From contig CAUEEP010000912.1 in assembly GCA_958450365.1 (NCBI GenBank), forward strand, positions 734,501-798,500: 64,000 nucleotides of DNA, written 5' to 3'. The translations under genes were made by a program, and so were the position numbers. The stretch comes from Mesorhabditis belari. Lineage: Eukaryota; Nematoda; Chromadorea; Rhabditida; Rhabditidae. Below, piece by piece: positions 1 through 9,868 of the stretch. Below the pieces are notes generated by a model. It searched no databases, was not told the DNA's origin, and saw only the letters and a program-made list of their open reading frames with translations. Position 1 is the stretch's first letter, and every line of letters starts with the position of its first letter.

Positions 1-490
1 TTTGAGCGTCTAAGAAAAGTTTCTATCGACTGTTATACATTTTTGAAATGCTTAAATCATGCTTTAAAATCTTGGTCACACAAAGTTTTGATTGCCTTCA
101 GCTTTAGAGTTTTTGCTGAGCTGAGCTAGCTAGGCAAAGCTGAGCTAGGCGCCAAAATGGGATTTTCATCTAAACAGCAATTTTAGCCTCATTTATTGGG
201 AAAAATAAAAGCTTTTTTAACCCAAAGGCAGTCACTAGATCGGCAATTGTTTTTGGCTCATAATATTTTGCTTTTATTCTTCTTTCTCCTTAGAAATTCT
301 CAGCGGCAGGATTAGCCATAGAGGAATACTTTCAGCTGACTCTTTTACTCCACTCACCCCCACTTTGAACCGCTCAAAAACTCTAAAGCTAAAGGCAATC
401 AAAATTTTGTTTGACAAAGATTTTAAAGCATGATTGAAGCATTTTAAAAAGGTAGAACAACCGATAGAAACTTTTCTTAGACGCTCAAAA
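1..490. repeat. Palindromic MITE-like element, left edge cut by window
   Basis: Bases 1-115 are repeated in inverted orientation at 376-490. The outer end reads TTTGAGCGTCTAAGAAAAGT at base 1 and its complement ends at 490, with a few mismatches and indels. The 260-base centre shows no gene. This is the layout of a fold-back or MITE-type non-autonomous DNA transposon. No target duplication can be checked because the left end is the window edge. Confidence 0.75.
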
Positions 491-886
491 GTTATATCTC
501 TACGAATTCCGATTTGTTGACATTGTTGTTGTTCATTGTTGACAACTTAATAGGATATGAGTGGGTAACGGTAAAAGATTTGGCGCGTTTGAAACCAAAC
601 AAACCAAGCAAACCAAACAAACCAAGCAAGTTAAGCAACCACTTTAACCATATGGCTTTTTAAGAAATCTAATCTAACTTTCAGACTATTCAGGGACTAG
701 AAATTTGAACTTATTCGTGAACATGAAGCTTTTAGTTCTTGAATGATGCAAAGAACTGAATGAATGCAAAGAAAGTACAGTTTTTATTGAGAGCTCTCGT
801 TCTATTCTGATAGAACTCTTCTATTCTGATTCTATTCTGATTCTATTCTGATTCTGATAGCCTTCAAGTTTCCATTTAAAGCTCAC

Positions 887-3800
887 CTTAGCCGGACTCT
901 TCGCCGGTGTCCTCCTTCTGGGCGGTGTCTGTTTCCTAATCGGACTCCTCTTCGGCGTTCTCGTGGGACTCCTCTTCGGCGTTCTCGGTGGACTTCTCCT
1001 CGCCGAACTCCTTCTTGGTGTCCTCGGCGGTGTCCTGTCCCTCTCCCTGTCCTTCTCCCTTTCCTTCTCCCTTCTCCTCCTCTCCTCCTCTTTCCTTTTC
1101 TCATCTTCTTTCTTCCTCTTCGCACTTTCTCCCCTCCTTTTCTCTTCTTGCTCTCTTTCTTTTTTCTTTTCTTGATCCTTTTTCTTCTTCAACTTTTCCC
1201 ATTCTTTTTCCCGTTCTTTATCGAGTTTCTTCCTGTCTACTTCGTCTCTTTTTCTTCTTCGGTCATAATCGTCTAAACTGTTTCGTCTTGATGAAGGTCG
1301 TCGTTCAGAAGAAGCGGCAGTATGGCGACGACCTAAATTCAAGCCCTTGAAAGCAATGAAAGCAGTTATTGAATGCAATGAAAGTCAAGAATTGTTCGGT
1401 TAAAATTTCTTAACACATCAAGGTTTTTTCGATTTTTGCGTAAGTGACTCCCCTTCCAGCTCATCTAAAAACATTCACAGACAACGGATTTACTTCAGTT
1501 AGGGGTCAAAATGAAGAGAAATGCTTACGGATCATTTATCTGAAAACAGATTAAAGAAATATTGAGTTTCAAGAAAGTTCAAAATGTTTTAGAATGAGAA
1601 ATTTCCCGGGGATCGGTGATTCGGGGAATGAATTTGCATCAAAACGTTTATAACTCTCTTTAAAGTTAATATTTTTTTTAAACAATTTCCAGATAAATCA
1701 TCCTCAATTATTTCTCTTTATTTTGACCTTTAACTGAAGTAAATCGGTCGTCTGTGAACGTTTTTAAACGAGCTGAAAGGGAAATCAATTTAAAAAATTA
1801 AAAAAGTGTGTTAAATTCAGTAAGGATCTACTTAAGTTCTTAAGTAAATGTGTTAAATTTAGTAACGATCTACTTAAATTCTTAACCGAATCAATCAAAC
1901 TGGGTTTACTGAAGCCCAGGGTTTACTGAAGCCCAGGGTTTACTGAAGCCCAGGGTTTACTGAAGCCCAGGGTTTACTGAAGCCCAGGGTTTACTAAAGC
2001 TTTGTTAATTTTTCCTCTAACAGTTCAACCTATAAGTTTAACATTAAACCAACCCTCGTCTGCAGACCGTGACCTTTTCCTCGTTGACGGCTTCCTATGC
2101 ACTTTAGCACTATCATTGAAGCTGACTCGTCCACTTCCTCGATGATCTCTTGGCGGAGTTCTGGCTCGTGGACTTGGTGGTGTGCGGATTTCTCTTCTCG
2201 GTGGTGGATCGAATTGACGACCACCTCGACCAGATCCACCTCGATGCACCGGATTTACCGCTGAAAGTCAAAGCTTAAGCTGAATCTTATTTTCAATGTT
2301 AACTATCGAAATCTGCAATGGTTTAGCAAAATAAGATAAGGTTTATCAAAATTCATAGCTTTTACTTTCATAGGTTTTTCATAATTCATAGAAATAACTA
2401 ACGAATGATCTCCGGCTCTCGTGGGGAAATTTCGGCGAAAGCTTCCGGGAGCTTGGACGGTGATGGAGCATCGATGTCACCTTGAATCTGGATTCGGTGA
2501 AAGTACGCCTTCCGGAGCTCTGGAATTTACTTTTTAATTGTTTTGATTTCGATCTATCTTTAATTTGTGATTATGGGATGATCAGAAAGTTCCCGCACGC
2601 TTTACAAAAGAAGCTCTATTTTTGAGCTAAAGCCCAGGTCGAAATTCGACTTACTAAATAGTACTTTAGCTTACTAAATAGTACTTTAGCTGACTATATC
2701 GTACGCTGAAATTCTGGGGAACATTTCTACACCTCGTTAGTGAAAAACCTCGATAACAAATAGACTTTTCCGGTTGCCAATGAAAAAAATCGTGCATTTT
2801 AATCTCGAGAACAAAAATTAGGTTTTTAAGTCACCTTAAAAATCTAATTTTTGCTACTAAAGTATTGCTGGTTTATGAGATTTTTGCACACACCATTCTC
2901 TAATATTCTCTCGGACAAAGTTAGAATGTATCTTCTGCTTAAAATCGCTAAATTTCTACATTTATTTAGATGCTTCTCAGGTTCTAATTGACTTACGATT
3001 GACTACGTTCTTCTAAAATCAACTTTTCTTGAATAAATTGATGCGTAGATTCGAAATAACGCAGTGGGAAATTTCTTTTTCAAAAACTGCTACAGTTTCA
3101 TCTGTAGAAAGCCTCGTTAGTGATCGAAAGTTTAGGTTACTAACAAGATTTAGGTTACGGTTTAGTTAACTTGTTACTCATAGCAAAAATTGTATGAAAA
3201 AGAATTTTCTGATAAACTCTAGTATTTAACGTTGAATCTAGAATTGTTCTAAAGTTCTCTAGTTCTCTAGTTCTCAGTTCTCTAGTTCTCAAATTCTAAA
3301 GTCTTCTCTCAACAAGTCACTTGGAATTCCCAAGTGGCCAACAGCAGTAAATCCCTGTTATGACAGACTTGAGTGTTAGTTATCAAATTGCAGAAATTTT
3401 GCACTGAAACTAGAATAAAGAGCAATGAATTTATTGGTTTAAAAATATCTAGAGAAGTGAAAGTTGTCGGATTTCAATTCAGAAGTGGGAAAATAGAAAG
3501 AAGAGAGCCGAAACATTCAATCAGACCAGTTTTATTAAGCATGCAAGCAAGGCATTCATGGCTTAAAACATCGTTGGGTGAATCCTAGCGAGTTGCCAAA
3601 GCCGGATCACTTTGGTTTCTCGAGGGCGCAAGATCAAAGGCTTAAAATTGGTTTCCGGAAAAGGTTAGGCAAGGGTACTATCAAAGTGTTCACTAACGAG
3701 GTTTGACTGTACCAAATGTAAATCTAAAGAAGTAGAATTACTTTCGAAAGTTGTACAGTAATTTTATTAACCTATGTTGATTACTCAACTCATAACAAAA

Positions 3801-5216
3801 CCCAATCACACTGTTTTGAAATCACTAATTAGTGAAAATCACTGTGTGAAAAATATTCTCCAAAAAGAGCATTTTTTAAGCTTTTCTTTTTAGAGTAAAT
3901 TGGGTTAAAACCTCGATAAAAAAAAAGAAACCGATTTTTTGAGATCCTTTCAGTTTTTTGTTATCAAGCTTTGACTATATTTTTTAATTTCAATCACTTT
4001 TTCAAAACATTATCATCGATTGTTGAAATGAAAACTGAAAAAAGTGCCTAGCAACGATTTCAACACGACATCAAGTCTCATTGTCTCAAGTCTTATCCCG
4101 TTTTTGTGTGCTTTAGAAGAGAATGATGAAAAGACAAAGTTCAAAAGTTTCTTTTGACCTGTCTTCGCACTGAGGTGTTCCTATTTGCGCAGATCACAAC
4201 CTGCTTCCACATTTCTCTATCCCTTGTCATCCAGTGTTTCCTATCTTGGTTGTTCCTGGTTCGAAGTCTTCGACTTGCTTGTGCTGGCGGTGGTTGCACT
4301 CTAGCCATCCTTTCTCTGACCGTCGCTGCCACTCTTGTGCTTCACCTCGTTGCTGGTCTTCCGATGGGCCTCTTCTGGTCTCCTGGTAGCCACTCCGTAA
4401 CGTCCATCTGTCGTCTGTTCTTCTGGCTACGTGGCTGGCCCATCTGAGTCTTTCTCTCTCGATCACTTCCACTGGATCTCTGAGTCCCGAGAGCTGGCGC
4501 ATATCCGTACTTCTTAGGTACGCGTCTTCGCGTCGAGCTGCGTCTTCCTATTGTGTCCGAGGAGGTTCCTTTCAAGGGCCCGATGCGTCGTTCTCAGGGC
4601 TCGTTCGGTGGTCTGTGTCGTGGCCCAGGTCTGTGTCAAGGCCCAGGTCTGTGTCGTGGCCCAGGTCTGTGTCATGGCCCAGGTCTGTGTCGTGGCCCAG
4701 GTCTGTGTCATGGCCCAGGTCTGTGTCGTGGCCCAGGTCTGTGTCATGGCCCAGGTCTGTGTCGTGGCCCAGGTCTCTGCCCCGTAGCAGAGTGCCGGGA
4801 GGACGGTGCTATTCAAAAGTAAAAAGCATAAAACGTTACTGATCTAGGTAAAAATACCTAAAGTATATCTGAAGTAACAAGTCTTAAACCTAAAGAGGTC
4901 GAATTACTTTCGAAAATTGTACAGTATATTTTATTAACCTAAGTTGATTACTCAACTCATAACAAAACCCAATAAATTTACCTCGATTTGATCCATTTGA
5001 GTGCCTCGGCATCACTCGGTTGCCCCCGAAAAAAGGAAAAACAAATGACGGTCTTAAAAAATTCAAAGCACCTAAAGGAAAAAGTCGAGAAAAACTTGCC
5101 TTATTGTGAATTCTACGCCTTTCTTGGTGGTGTTCTTTGCCTTTTTTTTCCCTTTCTTTGTCCTTCTTTTGTCTCTTCTTTTGTCTTTTCTCTTTCGAAT
5201 CATAATTCAAAAACAT
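887..5216 (-). CDS. RGG- and RS-rich nuclear/RNA-binding type protein, 4 exons
   Basis: Exons, in minus order, are 5216-4982, 2519-2403, 2260-2054 and 1332-887. All three junctions keep phase (phase 1 each): donors GTAAAT, GTTAGT and GTTGGT, acceptors TTCCAG, TTTCAG and TTTAG. Together they encode about 335 residues. From the N-terminus there is a Lys/Arg-rich stretch, then LRKAYFHRIQ..DIDAPSP, an RGG box (HRGGSGRGGRQ), a Pro/Arg part, a long charged E/K/R coiled coil and finally RTP/RSP repeats. SR-related splicing proteins have this composition; the exact family is not recognised. The start is uncertain: ATG at 5216, or ATG at 5012 after a possible trans-splice acceptor. A GTGAGC donor follows base 887; if it is used, later exons lie beyond what I can resolve, and if not the frame stops at 821. 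The 2.4 kb first intron holds a LINE relic. Confidence 0.6.
1908..1995. repeat. 17-bp tandem repeat, about 5 copies
   Basis: The unit GCCCAGGGTTTACTGAA is repeated nearly perfectly inside the last intron of the RS-protein gene. No coding meaning is seen. Confidence 0.9.
2640..3722. repeat. Decayed DNA-transposon sequence with TACAGTCAAACCTCG end
   Basis: Fragments of a terminal motif (CCTCGTTAGTG, or ACCTCGATAA) recur near 2730, 3110, 3705 and 3910. The copy at 3705-3722 reads, on the minus strand, TACAGTCAAACCTCGTTAGT, which resembles the ends of pogo/Tc1-class elements. A 22-bp duplication (TACTAAATAGTACTTTAGCT) lies at 2650-2692. No transposase frame survives. Confidence 0.35.
4141..4816 (-). 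pseudogene. Non-LTR retrotransposon (RTE/CR1-like) reverse transcriptase C-terminal relic
   Basis: Three overlapping minus-strand frames give the tail region that follows the catalytic core in LINE reverse transcriptases. 4816-4514 has STVLPALCYGAETWATTQ and ERALRTTHRALERNLLG. 4502-4227 has RDPVEVIERERLRWASHVAR followed by DDRWT. 4575-4342 ends with KRPIGRPATR. At least two frameshifts separate these pieces, and the palm domain with the YADD box is absent, so the copy is dead. The YGAETWATTQ part is expanded by an 18-bp minisatellite. Confidence 0.85.
4614..4776. repeat. 18-bp minisatellite inside the LINE frame, about 9 copies
   Basis: The unit CTGTGTCGTGGCCCAGGT alternates between CGTGG and CATGG versions, giving a 36-bp higher-order period. 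On the LINE strand each unit encodes the six residues TWATTQ or TWAMTQ, so the array is an in-frame expansion of the ETWATTQ segment of the reverse transcriptase. Confidence 0.9.
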
Positions 5217-5539
5217 TTTTAAGGATTGATATTTGGGGATTCGGGAAACTGAATCGGTCAAGACTCTTTGAGCTTTGAATTGGTATAAATGCGATTTAAA
5301 TTATACAACTTTACAAGTATGCAATTTTACAAGTATACAACTTTTCAAAAATGTCACTTAACTGCAAATCCTTTCGGCCAGAAAATTTGAGATTAAGCGA
5401 TGTTCTTTATCAGTAATCAGCCGAAAAACCTGTGCTTTGCCTGTGCCAGGGTTTGGGGAGCATGCTTGAATACGGCTCACACGGCCCACATGTGGTCCGG
5501 TTCGACCCTCCGTAGTGCCATTCAATTTCGACTTTTTAT

Positions 5540-5725
5540 TTTAAATGACCCAACTAGATTATAGTTGGACCATTTAAAGCCCAATTACAGGCCATTTAAA
5601 GGCCATCTAAAAGCCATTTAAAGGCCATTTGAGACGTTTAAACAAATTTCAGTTTTTTTGATTCAAAGATGGCTGAGCAAAAGCCCTTAGGACGGACGGA
5701 CAGACAATACTTTTTTATATATAGT
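5540..5725. repeat. Short GGCCATTTAAA repeats followed by a LINE-tail-like GGACGGACGGACAGAC segment
   Basis: Bases 5575-5635 hold five imperfect copies of GGCCATTTAAA. Bases 5690-5725 read GGACGGACGGACAGACA and then TTTTTTATATATAG. Runs of GGACGGAC next to a T-rich TATATAG tail are common at the 3' ends of RTE-like retroposons; assignment to that class here is inference. Confidence 0.35.
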
Positions 5726-6374
5726 AGATCTCTTTGGTGAAGTCAAGAAACAGAAAGTTTTGACAAATTTTGAATGAGCACGCTGAACAGTGCAAATCAA
5801 CCACTTCAACTAACTGAAACTGCTGTTTTTCTTGTATTCATTGTTAGATATTACTCAACTCCCACATTATGGAAATAAAGGGATAAAGATAAAGATTGAA
5901 TTGAATGAAAGGGATAAAGGTAACGATTGAATTTAAAGCCCATTTCAGAGTTGCATTTTGATGTATTGTATTGTAATCAAATGTATTGTATTGATGTATT
6001 GTAATCAAAAGTCTATAGATCATTCTAAGATAGTATAGAGTGTTCAATTACTAGAAACCAGGAGATTACTAGGCTTATTGAGAGCTCATTTTGTGCAAGT
6101 TTAATGCTAAAAAGGAAACACACTTATCAATAAACCCAACGTTAACAACTTTCAGTTACTATTTTCAAAATTATTGCCTTTTACTTGCCCAGAAACACTT
6201 GTGGAAAGCGTCTACTGTGGCACGGAGGTCGGATAAATTGAGTTTGTCACAAACTTTCGTTAAGCTTTCTTGGAAGAATTAAAACTGAACTTTTGAGAGA
6301 ACTGAAATAACTTCCTAACATTTTTAATGTCTCGTAGATTCGAAAACTGTTAAATAGTCAAGACGTTCTCATTA

Positions 6375-7266
6375 TTAACCCATTCGAAACTTCTGCATCG
6401 AATAATCGCTGCAGCAAAAACTCAGGAACGGACCGCTGCAGCGATTATTCGCTGCAGCGCTAATTGAGCTATTTTCATTCAATTAATTGGTTTTTTTTGC
6501 TGTTTTTCAGCATTACATGTATATTCCAATTGTAACAGATCTACAAATTACGTGGGCAAAAAAGATGTGTCATATTTACCCGGAATCAATGCAGCCTCTG
6601 GTTTTGCATGTGAAATGTTCCATAATAGCTCTAATCCTATAAAGCCGATCTCCTGCAGAATCCAGTTCATTATCACAAAAGCGCAGGTTTCGAAGAATAG
6701 ATTCAAATTTTGCTCTTGACGTAGTGTGGGAAAATCCTCCTAATCCAGGCCTGCTACTCCAGTAGTCACGAATCCTCGGTAATTTGATGATTCCCATTTG
6801 AAGATACAGAGCCAGGAAGAGCTTAAAAGATTTTGCATCGAAATCCTGCCAGTTTGTTTTCTTTTTTTCATGTTTATTAGATTCGCCTACTAACATATTG
6901 ATTAATTTGTCGTCGATAAAATAAGAATAATAATCGATAGGATTTTGAAAAGTACTGAAGTCAAATCCAAATCGTTCTTCATCAAAAATAAATGGTGTAG
7001 GAGACCCTCTTAAATCTTGCCAACCATCTGGATAAACTGCTTCGGAGTCAAAAACGTCAAAAAAGGGCTTGGTCCGCAGACGAAAAAAGAAAAAAACGCT
7101 TTCGTTTGGGTTAAACAAGGAACAATGAGATCTAACTCCTTCTGGTGAAATTTGGTGATCGAGTTCGATTTTTGGAATATCAAATTTAGTAAACTGTAAA
7201 AGTAATCTAGAAAATCGAGCTTTTTCCAACTTCTATGCAGTGACGATTTTCTTGACGATTTTTTCA
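6375..7266 (-). mobile_element. piggyBac-type transposon fragment with one terminus
   Basis: TTAACCC at 6375-6381 is the target site plus terminal bases typical of piggyBac elements. Just inside, AATAATCGCTGCAGC (6401-6415) and its perfect complement (6435-6449) form a subterminal hairpin. The transposase fragment lies at 6576-7229, on the strand for which this is the 3' end. No matching GGGTTAA terminus was found to the right, so the element looks truncated. Confidence 0.8.
6576..7229 (-). pseudogene. piggyBac transposase (DDE_Tnp_1_7) N-terminal half
   Basis: The open frame of 217 codons carries the conserved start of the piggyBac catalytic region: NPIDYYSYFIDDKLINMLV, W..FDAKSFKLFLALYLQMGI, LPRIRDYWSSRPGLGG and FESILRNLRFCDNELD, ending with DRLYRIRAIMEHF. 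It stops at CIDSG before the usual catalytic aspartates. Full-length transposases are around 550-600 residues, so about two thirds is missing. An ATG with a separate frame precedes it at 7267. Confidence 0.85.
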
Positions 7267-7589
7267 TAAACCAATTTTGAGAGCTCTAAACGACCTGCGA
7301 GCTCAAAAGTTCCCATACAACATTGACACAAAGGTTTGAAGTCGTTCCGTTTTTAGGCCCAACAGAAATTTTTTTGAAAAATAGTTTACATATTCGAAAT
7401 CTAGATGAAATTTCGGTCTAGAAAAGATTTTTTTGCAAAAAACAGAATCTTCTCATCGAGTAAGCAAACCTATTTTGTTGAAACAACAGTTAAAACGTGA
7501 AATCCGTTTACGATTCGCTAACTCTTTAGAGCTATAAGTTTAGCATTTCACCTTCAATCAATCTGAAAAGTCTAGAAAGAGTTTAAATT

Positions 7590-7795
7590 GGTTTGGTTGG
7601 TTCCATTTAGCTACAGATTTGGTTTCATTTAGCTTCAGATTCGGTTTCATTTAGGTACAGAATTGGTTTCATTTAGGTACAGATTTGGTTCCATGTAGCT
7701 TCAGATTTGGTTCCATTTGGCTTCAGATTGGGTCCCATTCAGGTACAGATTTGGTTCCATTTAGCTTCAGATTTGGTTCCATTTAGGTAGGGATT
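7590..7795. repeat. 22-bp tandem repeat, about 8 copies
   Basis: The unit TTGGTTCCATTTAGCTTCAGA repeats imperfectly with TTCATTT and GGTACAG variants. No gene is seen in it. Confidence 0.9.
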
Positions 7796-7867
7796 GATTT
7801 AAAGAGTTTAAAAAATAGAATTCCTTTTGATTGACTACGTTTAATTAGAAATTTCAGAAAATTCAGA

Positions 7868-8210
7868 TGGTTTTTGAGAGACACACAAGCGACAAGGCAT
7901 TTAGGTTGATTCTGGTGATAGATTGTCAATTAAAAGACTTGATCTTTACTTGCAAAGCCTTGAATTTGACACAAACTCGATAATTACAAACATTTCAGAA
8001 GAATATTTAACGTTGGATAGTTTTTCGTTATCTTAAGCTGAATTTGACGACTGAAGAACAATGTGGCTCTGAACTTTTGTGTCACCTTGTAAAGATTGAA
8101 CACCCTGTAGTAAGCTTTTTACTTTATTCAAGAATTCTTCTCAGAAAATTATTTACAAAACAATTCTCGTCACAACTCGCGAAGGCACAACCAGCAATTT
8201 TTGGAAATAG
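7868..8210 (+). CDS. Candidate small gene (two open segments), unknown product
   Basis: After a TTTCAG acceptor, ATG at 7868 opens a 37-residue frame (MVFERHTSDKAFRLILVIDC then QLKDLIFTCKALNLTQTR) ending at TAA near 7980. Further on, an open segment with LTTEEQCGSELLCHLVKIEH up to 8109 is followed by a GTAAGC donor. A TTCTCAG acceptor then gives a phase-matched terminal exon, 8145-8210 (KIIYKTILVTTREGTTSNFW, then K and TAG). How the first ORF joins the second part is unresolved. Both read like protein, but no family is recognised. Confidence 0.35.
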
Positions 8211-8414
8211 AAATTTTAGAATAGAAATTTGTTCCACGAAAAACCACAAAAAGAAAAGAAACCAGTGACAGAACGACAAGACTTTGGAAAAATTCGTACC
8301 GGATTGAGGAGAAAGATTAAGTAGCTCTCAAATGGAAATATTCTGAAGCTTTTGTCATCAAGAATGGATCAAGAATGAAAATGAGTGAAAAAAAAAAGTT
8401 GTACCTCAAAAACT

Positions 8415-8666
8415 TTAAATAAGTCCTTCAATATTTGGTGGAGTGAGATGGGGTAAATCTTTTGCGTGATGCTCCTCTTCCCATTGTGGCCGATATTCGC
8501 CGTGGTTCTTTCGCCGGTCTTTCATGTAACGCATACCAACAAATATGGCGATTGCTATCAATGCGAAGAGTACCTGAAATGGGAAAACGTTCATAGGTGC
8601 ATAGATTCTTCCAAGCTGACGCTGGGAATGCGAAATAGAGCCGGTGCCAGGATTCGAACTAGACAT
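8415..8666 (-). CDS. Small single-pass membrane protein, 83 aa, one exon
   Basis: The frame opens at ATG (8666) 20 bases after a possible trans-splice acceptor (CTTTCTAG) and ends at TAA (8415). The Ser/Gly/Gln-rich N-terminus of about 27 residues is followed by one TM segment, VLFALIAIAIFVGMRYM (residues 31-47), then a basic KDRRKN stop-transfer and an acidic/His-rich cytosolic tail (QWEEEHHAKDLPHL). The positive-inside rule predicts the tail in the cytosol. No family is recognised. The opposite strand is also open over much of this length, but only this strand gives a coherent TM protein. Confidence 0.55.
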   Translation of the reverse strand: MSSSNPGTGSISHSQRQLGRIYAPMNVFPFQVLFALIAIAIFVGMRYMKDRRKNHGEYRPQWEEEHHAKDLPHLTPPNIEGLI

Positions 8667-8697
8667 CGGCGCTACAAACTAGAAAGTCAAGCTAAAA

Positions 8698-9205
8698 ACT
8701 ACACAATTAGACTATAAACTACAAGATCAGACTATAAACTACAAAATTAGACTATAAACTACAAGAACAGGCTATAAACTACAAAATTAGACTATAAACT
8801 ACAAGATTAGACTATAAACTACAAAATTAGACTATAAACTACAAGATTAGACTATAAACTACAAGATTAGACTATAAACTACATGATTAGACTACAAACG
8901 CTTGTAGAAACGCGTAGAATGGCTATTTTTGCAAACTGTTTTGATCAAAACATCGAGCCATTTTGGGCTTTCGAATGACACAAAGATCAGGTCAATCCAC
9001 CATCTCCGCGCTGAAATACAACGTTTTTTTTCCAATCGTAGCCCTATCCAATTGCTATAAATATCACGTTCTCAAAGCAGAGACTGTGAATTGATCTGAT
9101 CTTTGTATCATTCAAAAGCCCAAAGCTGGCTCGATTTTTTGGTAAAACCAGTTTTTAAAAATAGCCATTCTACGCGTTTCTACAAGCGTTTTTAGTCTAA
9201 TCTTG
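8698..9205. repeat. 20-bp minisatellite fused to a palindromic MITE
   Basis: The unit ACTATAAACTACAAGATTAG runs from 8698 to about 8895 (about 10 copies). It passes straight into an inverted repeat whose arms are 8898-8998 (CGCTTGTAGAAACGCGTAGA) and 9095-9192. Beyond the right arm the bases TAGTCTAATCTTGTAG are the complement of one minisatellite unit, so the array belongs to the element's arms rather than to unrelated DNA. Confidence 0.8.
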
Positions 9206-9209
9206 TAGG

Positions 9210-9445
9210 CATGTTAACTCCGTCCCTTATTTGGTCCGTTTGCCGTTGTCAATCTACGAATTTTGTTCGTATCTTAGCCGGGTTTGTTTGAAAAACGTTG
9301 AATTTACTTTCATTCGATTCGAAATCAAATTTTCTATCGAATGAAAGTAAATTCAACGTTTCTCAAAGAAACCCGGCTAAGATACGAGCAAAATTCGTAG
9401 ATTGCCAACGGCAAACGGACCGAAAAAAGGGCGGAGTTAACATGG
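9210..9445. repeat. Near-perfect palindromic MITE, about 235 bp
   Basis: The arms 9211-9320 and 9336-9444 are inverted copies ending in ATGTTAACTCCG and its complement CGGAGTTAACAT. They carry TTTGCCGTTG and AGCCGGGTTT blocks. The short centre is GAAATCAAATTTTC. There is no coding sequence; an open frame across the right arm is a by-product. Confidence 0.9.
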
Positions 9446-9607
9446 CTGCTTATATAGAGCAATACTTCAAAAGTATAGTGGTGAGTAAACTTGCTAAAAT
9501 ATATTTATAGTTGAAGCCATTAGTAAATAAAACAATTGTTGATTATCTGCCCGCGATCTCTCGCTTCTTTTCTCTTTCCCCTTATATTTTCTCTTTCTTC
9601 TCTGGCA

Positions 9608-9700
9608 AAAAGATATCGGATAGCTCAGTGATTAGAGCATCGGAAAGGAAAGGAAAGCAAGGGGTCAAAGGTTCAATCCCCTCTCCGGAAATCTTTCGTT
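9608..9700 (+). other. tRNA-derived SINE head (A and B boxes)
   Basis: GATAGCTCAGTGATTAGAGC at 9618-9637 fits an A box, and GGTTCAATCCCC at 9670-9681 fits a B box. TATCGGA and TCCGGAA form a partial acceptor stem. Between them lies GGAAAGGAAAGGAAAGCAAG instead of a good anticodon arm. The same flanks recur around 18.22-18.58 kb and in part at 42.26 kb, which marks a dispersed family rather than a tRNA gene. Confidence 0.7.
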
Positions 9701-9868
9701 GCCATTCCCTACTTGACTTTATCGTCAATGTTAATGCTTTATCGCCCGTTTGGCTATAACATCGTATTCAGATGGAAAAGTTTTAACTAAAGTTGCTAAT
9801 CTCAACTTAGAAATAGTTGCTTAGACTTAGAAATAGACTGCTTAGTCTTCTTGTTGTTTACTGTTCTT

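Larger units (their letters stand above)
3716..4980. repeat. Direct repeat of about 95 bp flanking a LINE relic
   Basis: Bases 3716-3812 (TACCAAATGTAAATCTAAAG to AACAAAACCCAATCA) recur at about 4880-4975 with a few changes, same orientation. The two copies bracket the LINE fragment at 4141-4816. The right copy begins immediately downstream of the RS gene's 5' exon donor at 4981. Confidence 0.8.

Noticed and set aside
9298..9510. 70-codon plus frame
   Set aside because: Most of it is the right arm of the palindromic MITE at 9210-9445.
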